Positions 54,764-63,637 of a stretch of DNA of 64,000 bases are shown piece by piece; position 1 is the stretch's first letter, and every line of letters begins with the position of its first letter. The notes below the pieces were generated by a model. That model saw only the letters and a program-made list of their open reading frames with translations, did not search any database and was not told the DNA's origin. Both the position numbers and the translations under genes were made by a program. Source of the stretch: Bathynomus jamesi (taxonomy: Eukaryota; Arthropoda; Malacostraca; Isopoda; Cirolanidae). The DNA lies in the NCBI GenBank assembly GCA_023014485.1, contig JAJOZX010009427.1, positions 1 through 64,000 of the forward strand. The letters run 5' to 3'.

Positions 54764-55485
54764 CAGAGCTGGGCAATAAATACACTGAATGTATTTAAAT
54801 ACTAAATACATGGGAGAAATGTATTTAAATACTAAATACTAAATACATTTTACGAATGTATTTAGATACTAAATACAAAATACATCAATTGTATTTAAAT
54901 ACATTTGTAAATACATTTTAAATACATTTTAAAGCTATTTTTGATGTCTAAAAAAACACTTACCTTCAGATGAGTGTACAGATTCGTTGTAGCATTGCTT
55001 GCAGCAGAGACTTCGTGTTTACACAGCAAGCAGGTGCACTTTACCTTATTACCGTCTTTAGATTTAATTTTAAAGTATTTTCCATCAAACATAGGGTGCA
55101 CTAAATTGTTATCTGCAGATATATCACTGTTTGATTCACCGATTTGCTTGTTGAAGCCTGACATGCACACGATAAAGAAATCAACCGCTTTCGACTAAGA
55201 GTGGCACACAACTGATTGAACTGACACGTTGAAACATGAACCATGCTGTACTACACTGTCGACGCGTCGTACTGTGCTAGTACAGAACGTGTATTAAACC
55301 AGTAAAAGTATTTACATTTTTATATTTTGAGTATTAAATACATTGTATTTAAATACTCATTAAAGTATTTAAATACTATATTTAAATACATGAAAAACAA
55401 TGTATTTATAAATACAGTTCTAAATACACAAATGTATTTAAATACGTATTTAAATACAAATGTATTTAAATACTGCCCAGCTCTG
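54764..55485 (-). mobile_element. hAT remnant with 8-bp duplication (722 bp)
   Basis: Ends CAGAGCTGGGCA are exact inverted repeats, and CACAATAC is duplicated exactly at 54756-54763 and 55486-55493. Both subterminal regions are dense arrays of TATTTAAATAC-type words in both orientations (about 54785-54925 and 55300-55475). Only a BED zinc finger is encoded, so the catalytic part has been deleted. Confidence 0.95.
54940..55158 (-). pseudogene. BED zinc-finger remnant of a hAT transposase
   Basis: From MSGFNKQIGESNSDISADNN through HPMFDGKYFKIKSKDGNKVK to CTCLLCKHEVSAASNATTNL and YTHLK: an aromatic block followed by CxxC and a later His, the BED-finger arrangement used by hAT transposases to bind their ends. 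It ends about 70 residues in, without the catalytic RNase-H fold. Confidence 0.8.
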
Positions 55486-55799
55486 CACAATACAGAAACA
55501 AATTAACTAAATCAAAATTTCAAAACATGATTATGACATTCAATTTCCCAAGCATAAAGGAGACATGAAGAACATATGGTTAACTATAAACAATCTTATC
55601 AAAAGCAGAATTAAAAAGAACAGTAGAAATAGAAAAAAAATAGAAAAAATAAATATTGGTAATAAAATGATCACCGATGATATCACTATTGCACTCTCTA
55701 TCACTAACCATTTCACATCATTAGCTAAAAAATTTCGTTCACAACTACCAAATAATGACCAATTGCCGTTGGATCACATGCCACGTAAGTAGTATGGCC

Positions 55800-56550
55800 G
55801 AATTTGGTAGAGTGCATATGCAATTGCAATTTTGATCAAATGAATGCCGGTGCCACCCACCTCACCCCTCTTGTTGCAAGGTGCCAACTCCCCCACCCCC
55901 AGAGTGCAAAAAAAAGAAAGGAAGAAGGGGGGGATCCACTTAACCTAAGAGAGAGAGAGAGAGAGAGAGAAAAGAGAGAGAGAGAGAGAAGAGCCTGGGG
56001 GAGAAGCTGCGAGACACACGCATAATGGGAGCTCAGGGTAGCATCACTTGGCTTACAACTCGAAATCCTCCAGTTAGCTTAGAAGACTTAGAAGGCGTAA
56101 ATGGCAGATGTATGTGTATATATATATAAAACGTTTGAGCTGCCAGATTGTGCTATTCAGATATTCTTGACAGTTGGCTTAGAACTCCGTCAGTCGGCTT
56201 AGAAGGCGTAACCAGCCATTTGGAGTAGTAATGATCACAGCCATTAGAAGGCCTAAACCGACAGTTACCTCAGAATGTCGCCACAGTATAACTGTCCGTA
56301 ACACGGAATAAATAAAGACTTTTAGGAGCTCATCCTATCATCAGTACATGGTGAGATGAGGGCTACAACCAATCGTCTAAGTATAGACTTTTAGGAGCTT
56401 ATCTCATCAACACCACGTAGCCGAGATGTCTTGACCTTAAGACAATATCAGCAGTAACATAGTATTACACAGCCGCCGTACGTACGGCATTACTTACCAA
56501 CACCTGACCGAACCCGCCTTACCCACGGCATTTTACGTACCAGTTCTTGG
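55800..56550. other. Low-complexity and short-repeat stretch
   Basis: (GA)n at 55948-55989. At 56040-56260 the word GTTGGCTTAGAA or GTTAGCTTAGAA recurs about four times. GACTTTTAGGAGCT recurs at 56321 and 56387. AATAAATAAAGAC at 56308 could be a polyadenylation signal of an LTR, but no matching LTR pair exists in the window. Confidence 0.45.
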
Positions 56551-56725
56551 TAGACCGACAAGGTCTCTAAATACGACCCAATAGACAGAGCTATTAAGCA
56601 TAAACAAATACGTTTGTTTATGGGGCCAGGGGATAAACCGACAAGGCTTCTAAATACGACCGAATAGACAGAGCTATTAAGCATACGTTTATGGGGCCAG
56701 GGGGTAGACTGACAAGATCTCAAAA
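56551..56725. repeat. Tandem repeat of about 72-82 bp
   Basis: TA(G/A)ACCGACAAGG(T/C) begins units at 56551 and 56633, and a third partial unit begins at 56705. Each full unit carries TCTAAATACGACC, AATAGACAGAGCTATTAAGC and TTATGGGGCCAGGGG. Confidence 0.85.
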
Positions 56726-56943
56726 AAAGGGCAACGCTCATCGTTTTTCTATTAAGCTTCTCATGGTGGAACACCACGAGGCCAATTTAACGTTTGGTTG
56801 GCGATCTTTTATACAAAAAATCGAATAAGATAATCTAAGTTTAATACCAAAACTAATTTTCACCACAAAAACCATCATAAAAACATAGTTTTGATTTACA
56901 AAGCCTGTAATGTACACTTGTAAAAATTTACCTTTCATTTTTC

Positions 56944-57320
56944 TTCTTTTGGTCAATTATTTTGTTTCAATACAAATTTATCTTTAATATACAATTTTAT
57001 CCTTCAACTATAGCATTATTATGATTTTTAAAACAAAATAGAAATTAAATTAGGGGTAACTATTTCATTTTTTCCTCTGTTAGCCAATTATTTTGTTTCA
57101 ATACAAATTTATCTTTAAAATACAATTTTATCCTTAAACTATACCATAAAAAGCATTAATATGATTTTTAAAACAAAATAGATTCTATTTCGGGGTAACT
57201 ATTTCATTTTTCCTCTTTTGGCCAATTATTTTGTTTCAGTACAAATTTATCTTTAATATGCAATTTTGTCCTTAAACTATAACATAAAAAGCATTAATAT
57301 GATTTTTAAAACAAAATAAC
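56944..57320. repeat. Tandem repeat of about 131-138 bp, three units
   Basis: CAATTATTTTGTTTCA(A/G)TAC starts units at 56954, 57085 and 57223, each followed by AAATTTATCTTTAA and ATGATTTTTAAAACAAAATA. Confidence 0.9.
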
Positions 57321-57514
57321 CTATGGAATGAATAAGTTATATTTGACAAAGACCCGCCCCCCCAGAATTCGCGGCTCGTCCAATTACAACCCAATGGGTG
57401 GGCATGAGAATGAATCCATGGTCTCTGGTTGGTGGAAAACTTTACGTTACAGCCACACCCAAATTCTCTGACAGCCAACAGGAAACTCGCGAATCGAATA
57501 TTAGGAGTGGGGCC

Positions 57515-57770
57515 AATCGGGGTCACGTATATAAAAGGGAACATTTTCAGCTGGATCCCACAACAGTGATTTATCAATGAGTAACTACACATTCTCTCAT
57601 CATGGACACTTCCAGTCAGACACATCAGCTTTACTGCTCTCCGCAATTGTTTGAAGACGGGGACCTCTCTGCAGTGACTACGCTCCATCTTTTCGCAGCG
57701 GCCGATGGAGAAAGAAATTTGTGACGGCGAGAAAGAACCAGCGGATGAAGAGGTCATTGAGATGTGAGTA
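57515..57770 (+). promoter_or_regulatory. Candidate TATA promoter with a possible first exon
   Basis: CCAATCGGGGTCACG precedes TATATAAAAGGG at about 57528-57539, in a locally GC-richer stretch (57350-57770). An ATG at 57602 opens 41 codons (MDTSSQTHQLYCSPQLFEDG...). A second ATG at 57704 opens MEKEICDGEKEPADEEVIEM, ending on GTGAGTAA, a strong 5' splice-site match at 57763. No downstream exon was identified and the product is not recognised. Confidence 0.35.
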
Positions 57771-57867
57771 ATTATGTAATAATTTAGTTTGTGATTCATT
57801 CTCAGGCTATATACATCGTATCATTCAGTGCTTAACCCTTGCAACCCTATCCTGCATTTTCTCTTAC

Positions 57868-57892
57868 TGTAACTCCTTGTAACTCTCTTCCT
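57868..57892 (+). repeat. LINE/SINE-type 3' tail word
   Basis: CTGTAACTCCTTGTAACTCT, the third occurrence of the tail found at 2.8 and 26.1 kb. Confidence 0.6.
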
Positions 57893-58321
57893 ATATATAT
57901 ATATCGGCACTTTTTATTTTCACAATTTTGTTTTCACATCTGATAGATTACACTGGGGAACAAATTTCAACTTTTTGTCTATTGAATTAGATTTGACAGT
58001 TAGTTCTAGGTAATTTGGGTGCGCTGAGCACGAATCTTTACTCGGTTTTGCTCTATCAGGTCCTGATTTTGCTCAACACCCCTCCTCTTTCGTCGTATTC
58101 ATAAAAGGTTTTTTTCTCAATACTCGCTAAGTCTTTTTGCAGTTACACATATGATATGCAACTAGTTTTTATCTAGGTATTTGTACCTATTGTTATGGTA
58201 TTTTGTTGTATTATGTATATTTTTATATGTAACACCCTAAAAATATTTTTAATTTTGTCATTTTTAACCCATTTTAATATTAGTAAATTAAGCTAAAAAT
58301 ATCATAGAATTCTAAAATTTT

Positions 58322-58440
58322 CTCGAGCGTTCCTGTTCTCTGTAGAGTATTCTAGAGGGACAACTAAAATATATAAAAGCGACTCGTTTCCAGAGTTAAT
58401 CAGTCAATTCAATCAGTCAGTCAGTCAGTCAGTCAGTTGA
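58322..58440 (+). promoter_or_regulatory. Core promoter of element B
   Basis: TATATAAAAG at 58370-58379 lies 30-32 bases before TCAGTC at 58400, the arthropod initiator consensus, and CAGT is repeated about seven times to 58437. Upstream, TTTTCTCGAGCGTTCC (58317-58332) has TTC-nn-GAG-nn-TTC spacing, an imperfect heat-shock element. Function is inferred. Confidence 0.55.
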
Positions 58441-58719
58441 GTTAGTAAATTAAGTTTGGGCATTAACATAATTTTGAATTGGCATATGATTTAGTGAGTA
58501 ATTTTGTCATCGTGATTTAATATAGTTGATTTAATTAGACGTAATTTATATTGTACCTACTCATCCGTGTTTCTAGTTTAATTTCATAGATTGTAAGTAC
58601 CTATTTCATAATAAGTACCTATTTAAACTAATTTTTGTGTTTATATTTCAGATTTTCTTAAATTTATATGAATTAAGGGCTTTAAATACCTTTACAAATT
58701 GGCAGAATAATCAAGCAAT

Positions 58720-60672
58720 ATGTCATCAAGCACTAGAAAGTTCAAATGCAAAAACAACCCTGATTCCTTCTGTTATATATGTGGAAATTTTACACTTCCA
58801 CATCAACGAGCAAATATAACTGACTTCGTAAAAAGAGCTTACTTAGCTTATTTTGGCATAAAACTGGGGGACCAAGATAAATCGTGGCTCCACATAAAGC
58901 CTGCACTATATGCATTGAAAGACTGCGACATTGGACGAAGGGTTCGGATTCAAAAATACCTTTTGGAGTTCCGATGGTAAGTTTATGATTTCATAAAACT
59001 ACGTAATTTAATCACTAGTATACTGTAACTTACCTAAATGTAATTGTAACTTAGGTACATAAACAAAAATTTACAGAAATGTTTATAAGAATCTCAAATA
59101 TTGCATAAGGTTGAAACACATAGAAATGTTAAATGTTTGGGTGATAACTTTTGATAAAATTCATAAAAACAAGTCTCTCGTCGCTTTTGTTAACGCTTTA
59201 CAATTTTTTTTCCATATCAGGTGTGGCGAGAGCCTACTAACCACGAGACCGATTGCTACCTTTGCTTTGTCAAGACTTCGGACTTCACTAAGAAAATAAA
59301 CATTGTATCGAGTACCCAAATTTCGACACCGCGATACGACCTGTGCTACATTCAAATGAGATCCCCATTCCAAAATTTAAGGGTCTGCCAACTCAAGAAT
59401 TAGTTGAAGATGTTCCTGAAAATATTGTTATGCACTTTGAGGAGTCAGACACCGATTTTGACCCAGCGTATTTGAAAGTCAAAACGATCCGCAAAAGTTT
59501 AACCAGGCCGAGTTGAATGATCTTGTAAGGGATCTAAATTTGCCAAAAAAGGCTGCGGAAATTTTAGCTTCAAGACTTAAAGAGAAAAACTTGCTTACTT
59601 CAAACACATACATTTCATTTTACAGAAAAAGAGAAGAAGAACTTGTTAAATATTTTAGAACAGAGGATAGTTTAGTATATTGCTGCGACATAGTTGGTTT
59701 GTTAAAGAAGATGGGGTTGAGTCTTACGATGCAAATGATTGGCGCTTGTTTTTAGACAGTTCGAAAAGAAGTCTTAAGTGTGTGTTGTTGCATAATGGCA
59801 ATCTATACGGCTCGATACCGATTGGGCACTCAACAAAATTAAAAGAAAAGTATGAACATATAGAAAAGGTTTTAAATCTTATCAAATATAGGGAGCACGA
59901 GTGGATCATATGTGTTGACTTAAAAATGGTTAATTTTCTGCTAGGACAACAAGGAGGGTATACTAAATATCCCTGCTTCCTTTGCTTATGGGACAGCAGA
60001 GCCAAGGAAGAACATTATTTCAAACAAATCTGGCCAGCACGAACATCACTTACTGTCGGAGAAAAAAACGTAATTAATCCACCTTTAGTGAGCAGAGATA
60101 CTGTAAAATCATATTTCCTCCTCTGCATATAAAACTAGGCCTCATTAAACAATATGTAAAAGCTTTAGATACGAACGGCGAGTGTTTCAAATACATAACT
60201 TCAAAATTTCCAAGTTTAAGTTATGAAAAAATCAGGCGGGAATTTTCGACGGTCCACAAATAAGAACAATGATTAAAGACAGCAATTTTCCTAATGTCAT
60301 GAATGAACGCGAAAAAAATGGCTGGTTCTCATTCGTGGACTTGATAGAAAACTTTTTAGGCAATTATAGGGCAGATAACTACGAAGAAATCGTAAAAAAA
60401 CTTTAAGGGACTACAAAGAGTTAGGTTGCAATATGAGCATAAAAATGCATTTTTTGAATAGCCATCTTGACCAATTTCCAAGTAATTTAGGTGATGTAAG
60501 TGACGAACAAGGGGAGAGATTCCACCAAGATATCAAAATTATGGAGGAACGGTACCAAGGCCGCTGGGATTCCCACATGATGGCTGATTACTGCTGGTGC
60601 TTGAAAAGAGACCTGCCATCAACAAGCAAATACGCTAGAAAGTCTTACAAAAGAAAATTTTTGCCACAGTGA
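58720..60672 (+). pseudogene. Probable transposase of element B, with one intron
   Basis: Exon 1 (58720-58976) starts MSSSTRKFKCKNNPDSFCYI, with CYICG and, after one frameshift near 58893, CTICIERLRHWTKGS, ending PFGVPM. Exon 2 (from 59221) continues VWREPTNHETDCYLC and, with a few breaks, AELNDLVRDLNLPKKAAEIL, NDWRLFLDSSKRSLKCVLLH, WIICVDLKMVNFLLGQQGGY, KYPCFLCLWDSRAKEEHYF, SHLDQFPSNLGDVSDEQGER and ERYQGRWDSHMMADYCWC. Domain order is identical to the element A protein, with clear similarity throughout (LGDQDKSW is shared exactly). Frame breaks also near 59500 and 60110. The conserved D, CxxC and E positions are as in A except that GDLK is VDLK. Confidence 0.78.
58977..59220 (+). other. Spliceosomal intron of element B (244 bp)
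   Basis: Begins GTAAGTTTATG and ends TTTTTTTTCCATATCAG. Removing it joins PFGVPM to VWREP in phase 0. Element A has the equivalent codons (PFGIPMVWREP) uninterrupted at the same position. Confidence 0.85.
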
Positions 60673-60956
60673 AAGCTTCATATCTGTTTGTTTTTATTTT
60701 AAGTCATTTCTATCGTTATAATGTAATTTTACTGTAGTTTGAACTGCTTGTATTCATGAAACTTGAAAAAAAAATTTAACACATGACTTAATTTTTTAGT
60801 CCTAATTTGAAAAATCTGGAAAATGGCACATAGGCTGTCGACAAGAATCAGGACCTGATAGAGCCAAACCGAGTTGAAATTCGTATTCAGCGCACCCAAA
60901 TTACCTAGAATCAAGTGTCAGATATCATTCAATAAAATACGTGTTGCCCAGTGTTA

Positions 60957-62048
60957 TAGACACATCACTTCTCAACATAGTCTCCCTGTTTCTCAATACA
61001 CTTAGTCCAGCGATCTACAAGCTTCCTAACATCACAAAAGAATGTTTTTGGCTGTGTGCGTAGCCAGTCATGCACCGCCTCCTTCAGGTCATCATCGCCT
61101 TCCAATCGCTGACCACTCAAAGCGTCTTTTAGTGGCCCAAACAGGTAAAAATCCGAAGGTGCCAGGTCTGGACTGTAGGCTGGATGGTTGAGAACTTCAA
61201 ATTTAAGTTCCTGAAGGCATTTTCTAGTCTGTGCAGCGGTATGAGGGCGCGCATTGTCGTGTAACAGAATAACACCTTCCGACAATCTCCCTCTCCGTTT
61301 TGTGCGAATTGCTTGCTTTAACTCATTCCGAAGCATGTCAGAATACGATGCACTTGTTACTGTAGTTCTACGCTCTAGATAATGTTCAAGGATGAGGCCT
61401 CGTGCCAAAACAGTGTTAGCATAACTTTACCTGCTGACGGCTGCGCTTTGAACTTCCTTGCAACGGGAGATGTTGCATGCTTCCATTGCATGCTCAGTCA
61501 TTTGTTTTCTTGTTCATAGTGATGAATCCAGGTTTCATCTCCAATGATAATGCGCTCCAAAAAGTTTTCACCTTCATTATGATACCGCGCCAAAAGACGA
61601 GAGCAGACGTCCATACGATTACGCTTGTGCTCTTCTGTCAACTGTTTGGGTACCCATCTTGCACAAACCTTATGAAAGCCAAGACTGTCATGAACTATCG
61701 AATAGGTTGACCCTTGACTGATGTCTAATGAAGATGCAATTTCTTTTATTTTTAATCTTCTGTCATCGAAAATCATGGCTCTGACTTCTTCCTGCTTGTC
61801 ACCACTGGTTGAATTTTAAGGGTTTTCCTGAGCGCTGAGCATCTGTCACACATGTCCGACCTTCCTTGAACATTTGAATCCACTCGTACACACTTCGCCG
61901 TGGTAACGCATTATTCCTATACTGAACACATAAACGTGTGTGAATTTCAGCTCCTTTCACACCTTCTGCCCACAAAAAACGAACCACGTATCTCTGTTCT
62001 TCCAGAGTACAAATTGAAAGCGGCGCAGCCATGCTCACTACTTTTTGG
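60957..62048 (-). mobile_element. DD34D mariner (SETMAR-type), ends not resolved
   Basis: Defined by its transposase. Element B lies directly against its 3' end, so B may have inserted in or beside the mariner tail. Terminal repeats were not found by eye. Confidence 0.7.
60965..62038 (-). pseudogene. Mariner transposase DD34D, broken in three blocks
   Basis: Block 1 (62038-61799) starts SMAAPLSICTLEEQRYVVRF and has RRSVYEWIQMFKEGRTCVTD and RSGKP. Block 2 (61776-61498) has IKEIASSLDISQGSTYSIVH, GFHKVCARWVPKQLTEEHKR and IIIGDETWIHHYEQENK (first Asp). Block 3 (61408-60965) has GLILEHYLERRTTVTSASYS, VILLHDNARPHTAAQT (second Asp) and YSPDLAPSDFYLFGPLKDAL (third Asp). Between second and third Asp I count 34 residues, so DD34D. 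It ends WTKCIEKQGDYVEK, the usual C-terminus. About 350 residues, normal length, with a decayed stretch at 61410-61495 (two or more breaks). Confidence 0.92.
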
Positions 62049-62218
62049 AGAGTATATTTAATTACGTATTTAAATACTTTCGTAAAGTATTTAGTATTTG
62101 TAAATACCTGCTTTTAAATACACTTTTAAAATACTTTTTTTTTTAACTTCAATTTTGTGAGGATGTACAGTACTAACCACCCAGTATTTAACTGGTACCA
62201 CAGAGCACAGTAAAACAT

Positions 62219-62291
62219 TTTTCAAGGTGTTTGTGCTTCCAGAAAGTTCCAGGCTCAGCAAGCTGGAACTTTCTGGAAGCACCTTGAAAAA
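62219..62291. promoter_or_regulatory. Hairpin carrying two perfect heat-shock-element matches
   Basis: GCTTCCAGAAAGTTCCAG (62234-62252) is the inverse of CTGGAACTTTCTGGAAGC (62263-62280), with CAAGGTG/CACCTTG extending the stem across a short bulge. Each arm contains TTCnnGAAnnTTC or its complement. Lies upstream of the BED reading frame. Confidence 0.6.
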
Positions 62292-62460
62292 TGGAACTTC
62301 CAGCCTGTTCTAGTGGCGATTGTCACAAACTCACAGCTGCAGTGCGGCAGCCGGCAGTCTATCCTGAGGCATCGTCATATGTGGTTGTGTAAAGTTCAGC
62401 GCTAACTGTGCAATTAGCCTTAGCCTATTGATCATATTAGACGAGGACAACATTTGTAAC

Positions 62461-62690
62461 ATGGCTGCAGCAAGTGGAAGTGGTGGAAAAGAAGGTGGTA
62501 AAATAGAAGTTGTTGATGGTGGAAATAAAAATAAAAATAGCGAATCACGCCTGCACTCACTTTTTGATGGAAAATATTTCCGAATAACTTCCAGAGATGG
62601 TAGTAGAGTGAGGACTTTATGCCTTCTGTGCCACAAAACAATTGCAGCGTCTACTTCTGCGACGTCTCGATTTTATTTGACTCTAAGCTG
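62461..62690 (+). pseudogene. BED zinc-finger remnant of a hAT transposase, second copy
   Basis: Starts MAAASGSGGKEGGKIEVVDG (ATG at 62461). LHSLFDGKYFRITSRDGSRV, RTLCLLCHKTIAASTSATSR is clearly related to the finger at 54.94-55.16 kb; the closing THLK is replaced by a shifted end. The catalytic domain is absent. Confidence 0.8.
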
Positions 62691-62972
62691 ATGTTAGTGA
62701 TTTTATGTGCTTTTTGAAAAGTATCTAAATTGTATATGAAGTGTATTTAAATACATTTTAGGAGTAATGTATTTAGTATTTAAATACTTTTTGAAAACCT
62801 GAATTTTATTTAGTATTTAATTACTTTTATTTTCAAGTAATGCATTTTATTATTTAAATACATCTAAAGTATTTACTACCCATGCCTGGTGGGAGACTGC
62901 TTTTTAATACATGCTCGATGTGCTGCGTTCCGTTATTCTTTGGTTGGTCATCTCTAACGCCGGCCTCACGTC

Positions 62973-63242
62973 CTATGTCACTATGCTCATCATTGCTCGC
63001 GCTGTGTCTAATCCGAGCTCTGTCGGATCCTTATAATCTTCGTACTCATGAAGAAATTTCCGCAGAGCCTCTTGGTATAAGATCCTTTTCTCATCAAGTG
63101 ACTTTTCACTGTTTAATAGGTCTATCAATTCGCTTTCCATTCTTTTAAGCCTGCTTTTACGGGGTTCTAGAACCGTGTCTGGACCCTTTGAACTTTGCGG
63201 TGAAGCAACCACCTCGTGCAGAATCACTACCATCTTCTTCAT
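62973..63242 (-). CDS. Short helical protein fragment, not recognised
   Basis: 89 residues open on the minus strand. The middle, RKSRLKRMESELIDLLNSEK followed by SLDEKRILYQEALRKFLHEY, is a charged amphipathic helix pair typical of coiled-coil or capsid-like segments. No known domain is visible. It may be the remnant of a larger element protein; its 5' side ends against hAT MITE 4. Chance is possible but the composition is unlike the AT-rich surroundings. Confidence 0.4.
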   Translation of the reverse strand: MKKMVVILHEVVASPQSSKGPDTVLEPRKSRLKRMESELIDLLNSEKSLDEKRILYQEALRKFLHEYEDYKDPTELGLDTARAMMSIVT

Positions 63243-63257
63243 TATATTAATCTAGTC

Positions 63258-63629
63258 CAGTGGTTCCCAACCTGGGGTCCCCGGACCCCTGGGGGTCCGC
63301 GGAGGTAGTACTGGGGGTCCGTGAGCTTTCAATATTTCGAGAGGCTCCAATGGAAATCGTACATTTATCCACGATAAGGGCGCTCAGGCTAAAATTTCAA
63401 GTTTCCTTTCTCTTGGCTGGAATTATTAATACTTTTTTAATACGCTGTATTTTAATTGCATACTCAACTATATGTCCTTTATTTGATAGTGAAAAATGAG
63501 AAAACGAGTTAATTATTAGTTAATAAAAACAGTTTGTTTGGTAGACAGAATCTTTCAAAAACATGGGGTCCGTGGGAAAAAAATAAAAATAAAAGGGGTC
63601 CTTTGTGGTGAAAAGGTTGGGAACCACTG
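63258..63629. mobile_element. hAT MITE 4 (372 bp)
   Basis: Inverted ends start CAGTGGTTCCCAACCT, and ATCTAGTC is duplicated exactly at 63250-63257 and 63630-63637. The inside is asymmetric beyond the first 40 bases (GGGGTCC words at both ends). Confidence 0.95.
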
Positions 63630-63637
63630 ATCTAGTC

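Larger units (their letters stand above)
54560..55790 (+). pseudogene. LINE fragment (endonuclease-polymerase linker), split by a hAT remnant
   Basis: Plus-strand residues MAKLWITPDIINLVKNRNKL followed, beyond the insertion at 54764-55485, by KLTKSKFQNM, MKNIWLTINNLIKSRIKKNS and TDDITIALSITNHFTSLAKK match the W-I-T-P...N-K-L...W..IN.L pattern between endonuclease and reverse transcriptase in jockey/CR1/L2-like LINEs. No polymerase follows. Distinct from the LINE at 31-35 kb. Confidence 0.65.
57951..60953 (+). mobile_element. Element B: transposon with CACTGG ends and TTA duplication
   Basis: The left end starts CACTGGGGAACAAATTT; the right end, inverted, starts CACTGGGCAACACGTAT. Both are bordered by TTA (57948-57950 and 60954-60956). 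About 60 bases in, the two ends share TTCTAGGTAATTTGGGTGCG and then CTCTATCAGGTCCTGATT. TGCGCTGA and CTATCA are also found at the same places in element A. At 3003 bp it is longer than A because it keeps an intron and a longer leader. Confidence 0.88.
62049..62888 (+). mobile_element. BED-hAT remnant, right end CATGCCTG
   Basis: Rich in ATTTAAATAC words near both sides (62050-62135 and 62740-62880) as in the hAT remnant at 54.8 kb. The right terminus, read inverted, starts CAGGCATGGGTAGTAAATAC. The left terminus is missing or displaced by the mariner. Encodes one BED finger. Confidence 0.7.

Noticed and set aside
55990..56460. Possible LTR (AATAAATAAAGAC and repeated GACTTTTAGGAGCT)
   Set aside because: No second LTR, primer-binding site, polypurine tract or gag-pol sequence in the window; recorded only as short repeats.
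57272..57799. 175-residue open frame on the minus strand
   Set aside because: No family resemblance, no start context, spans an AT-rich tandem repeat at one end, and lies antisense to the candidate promoter. Probably chance openness in a GC-richer island.
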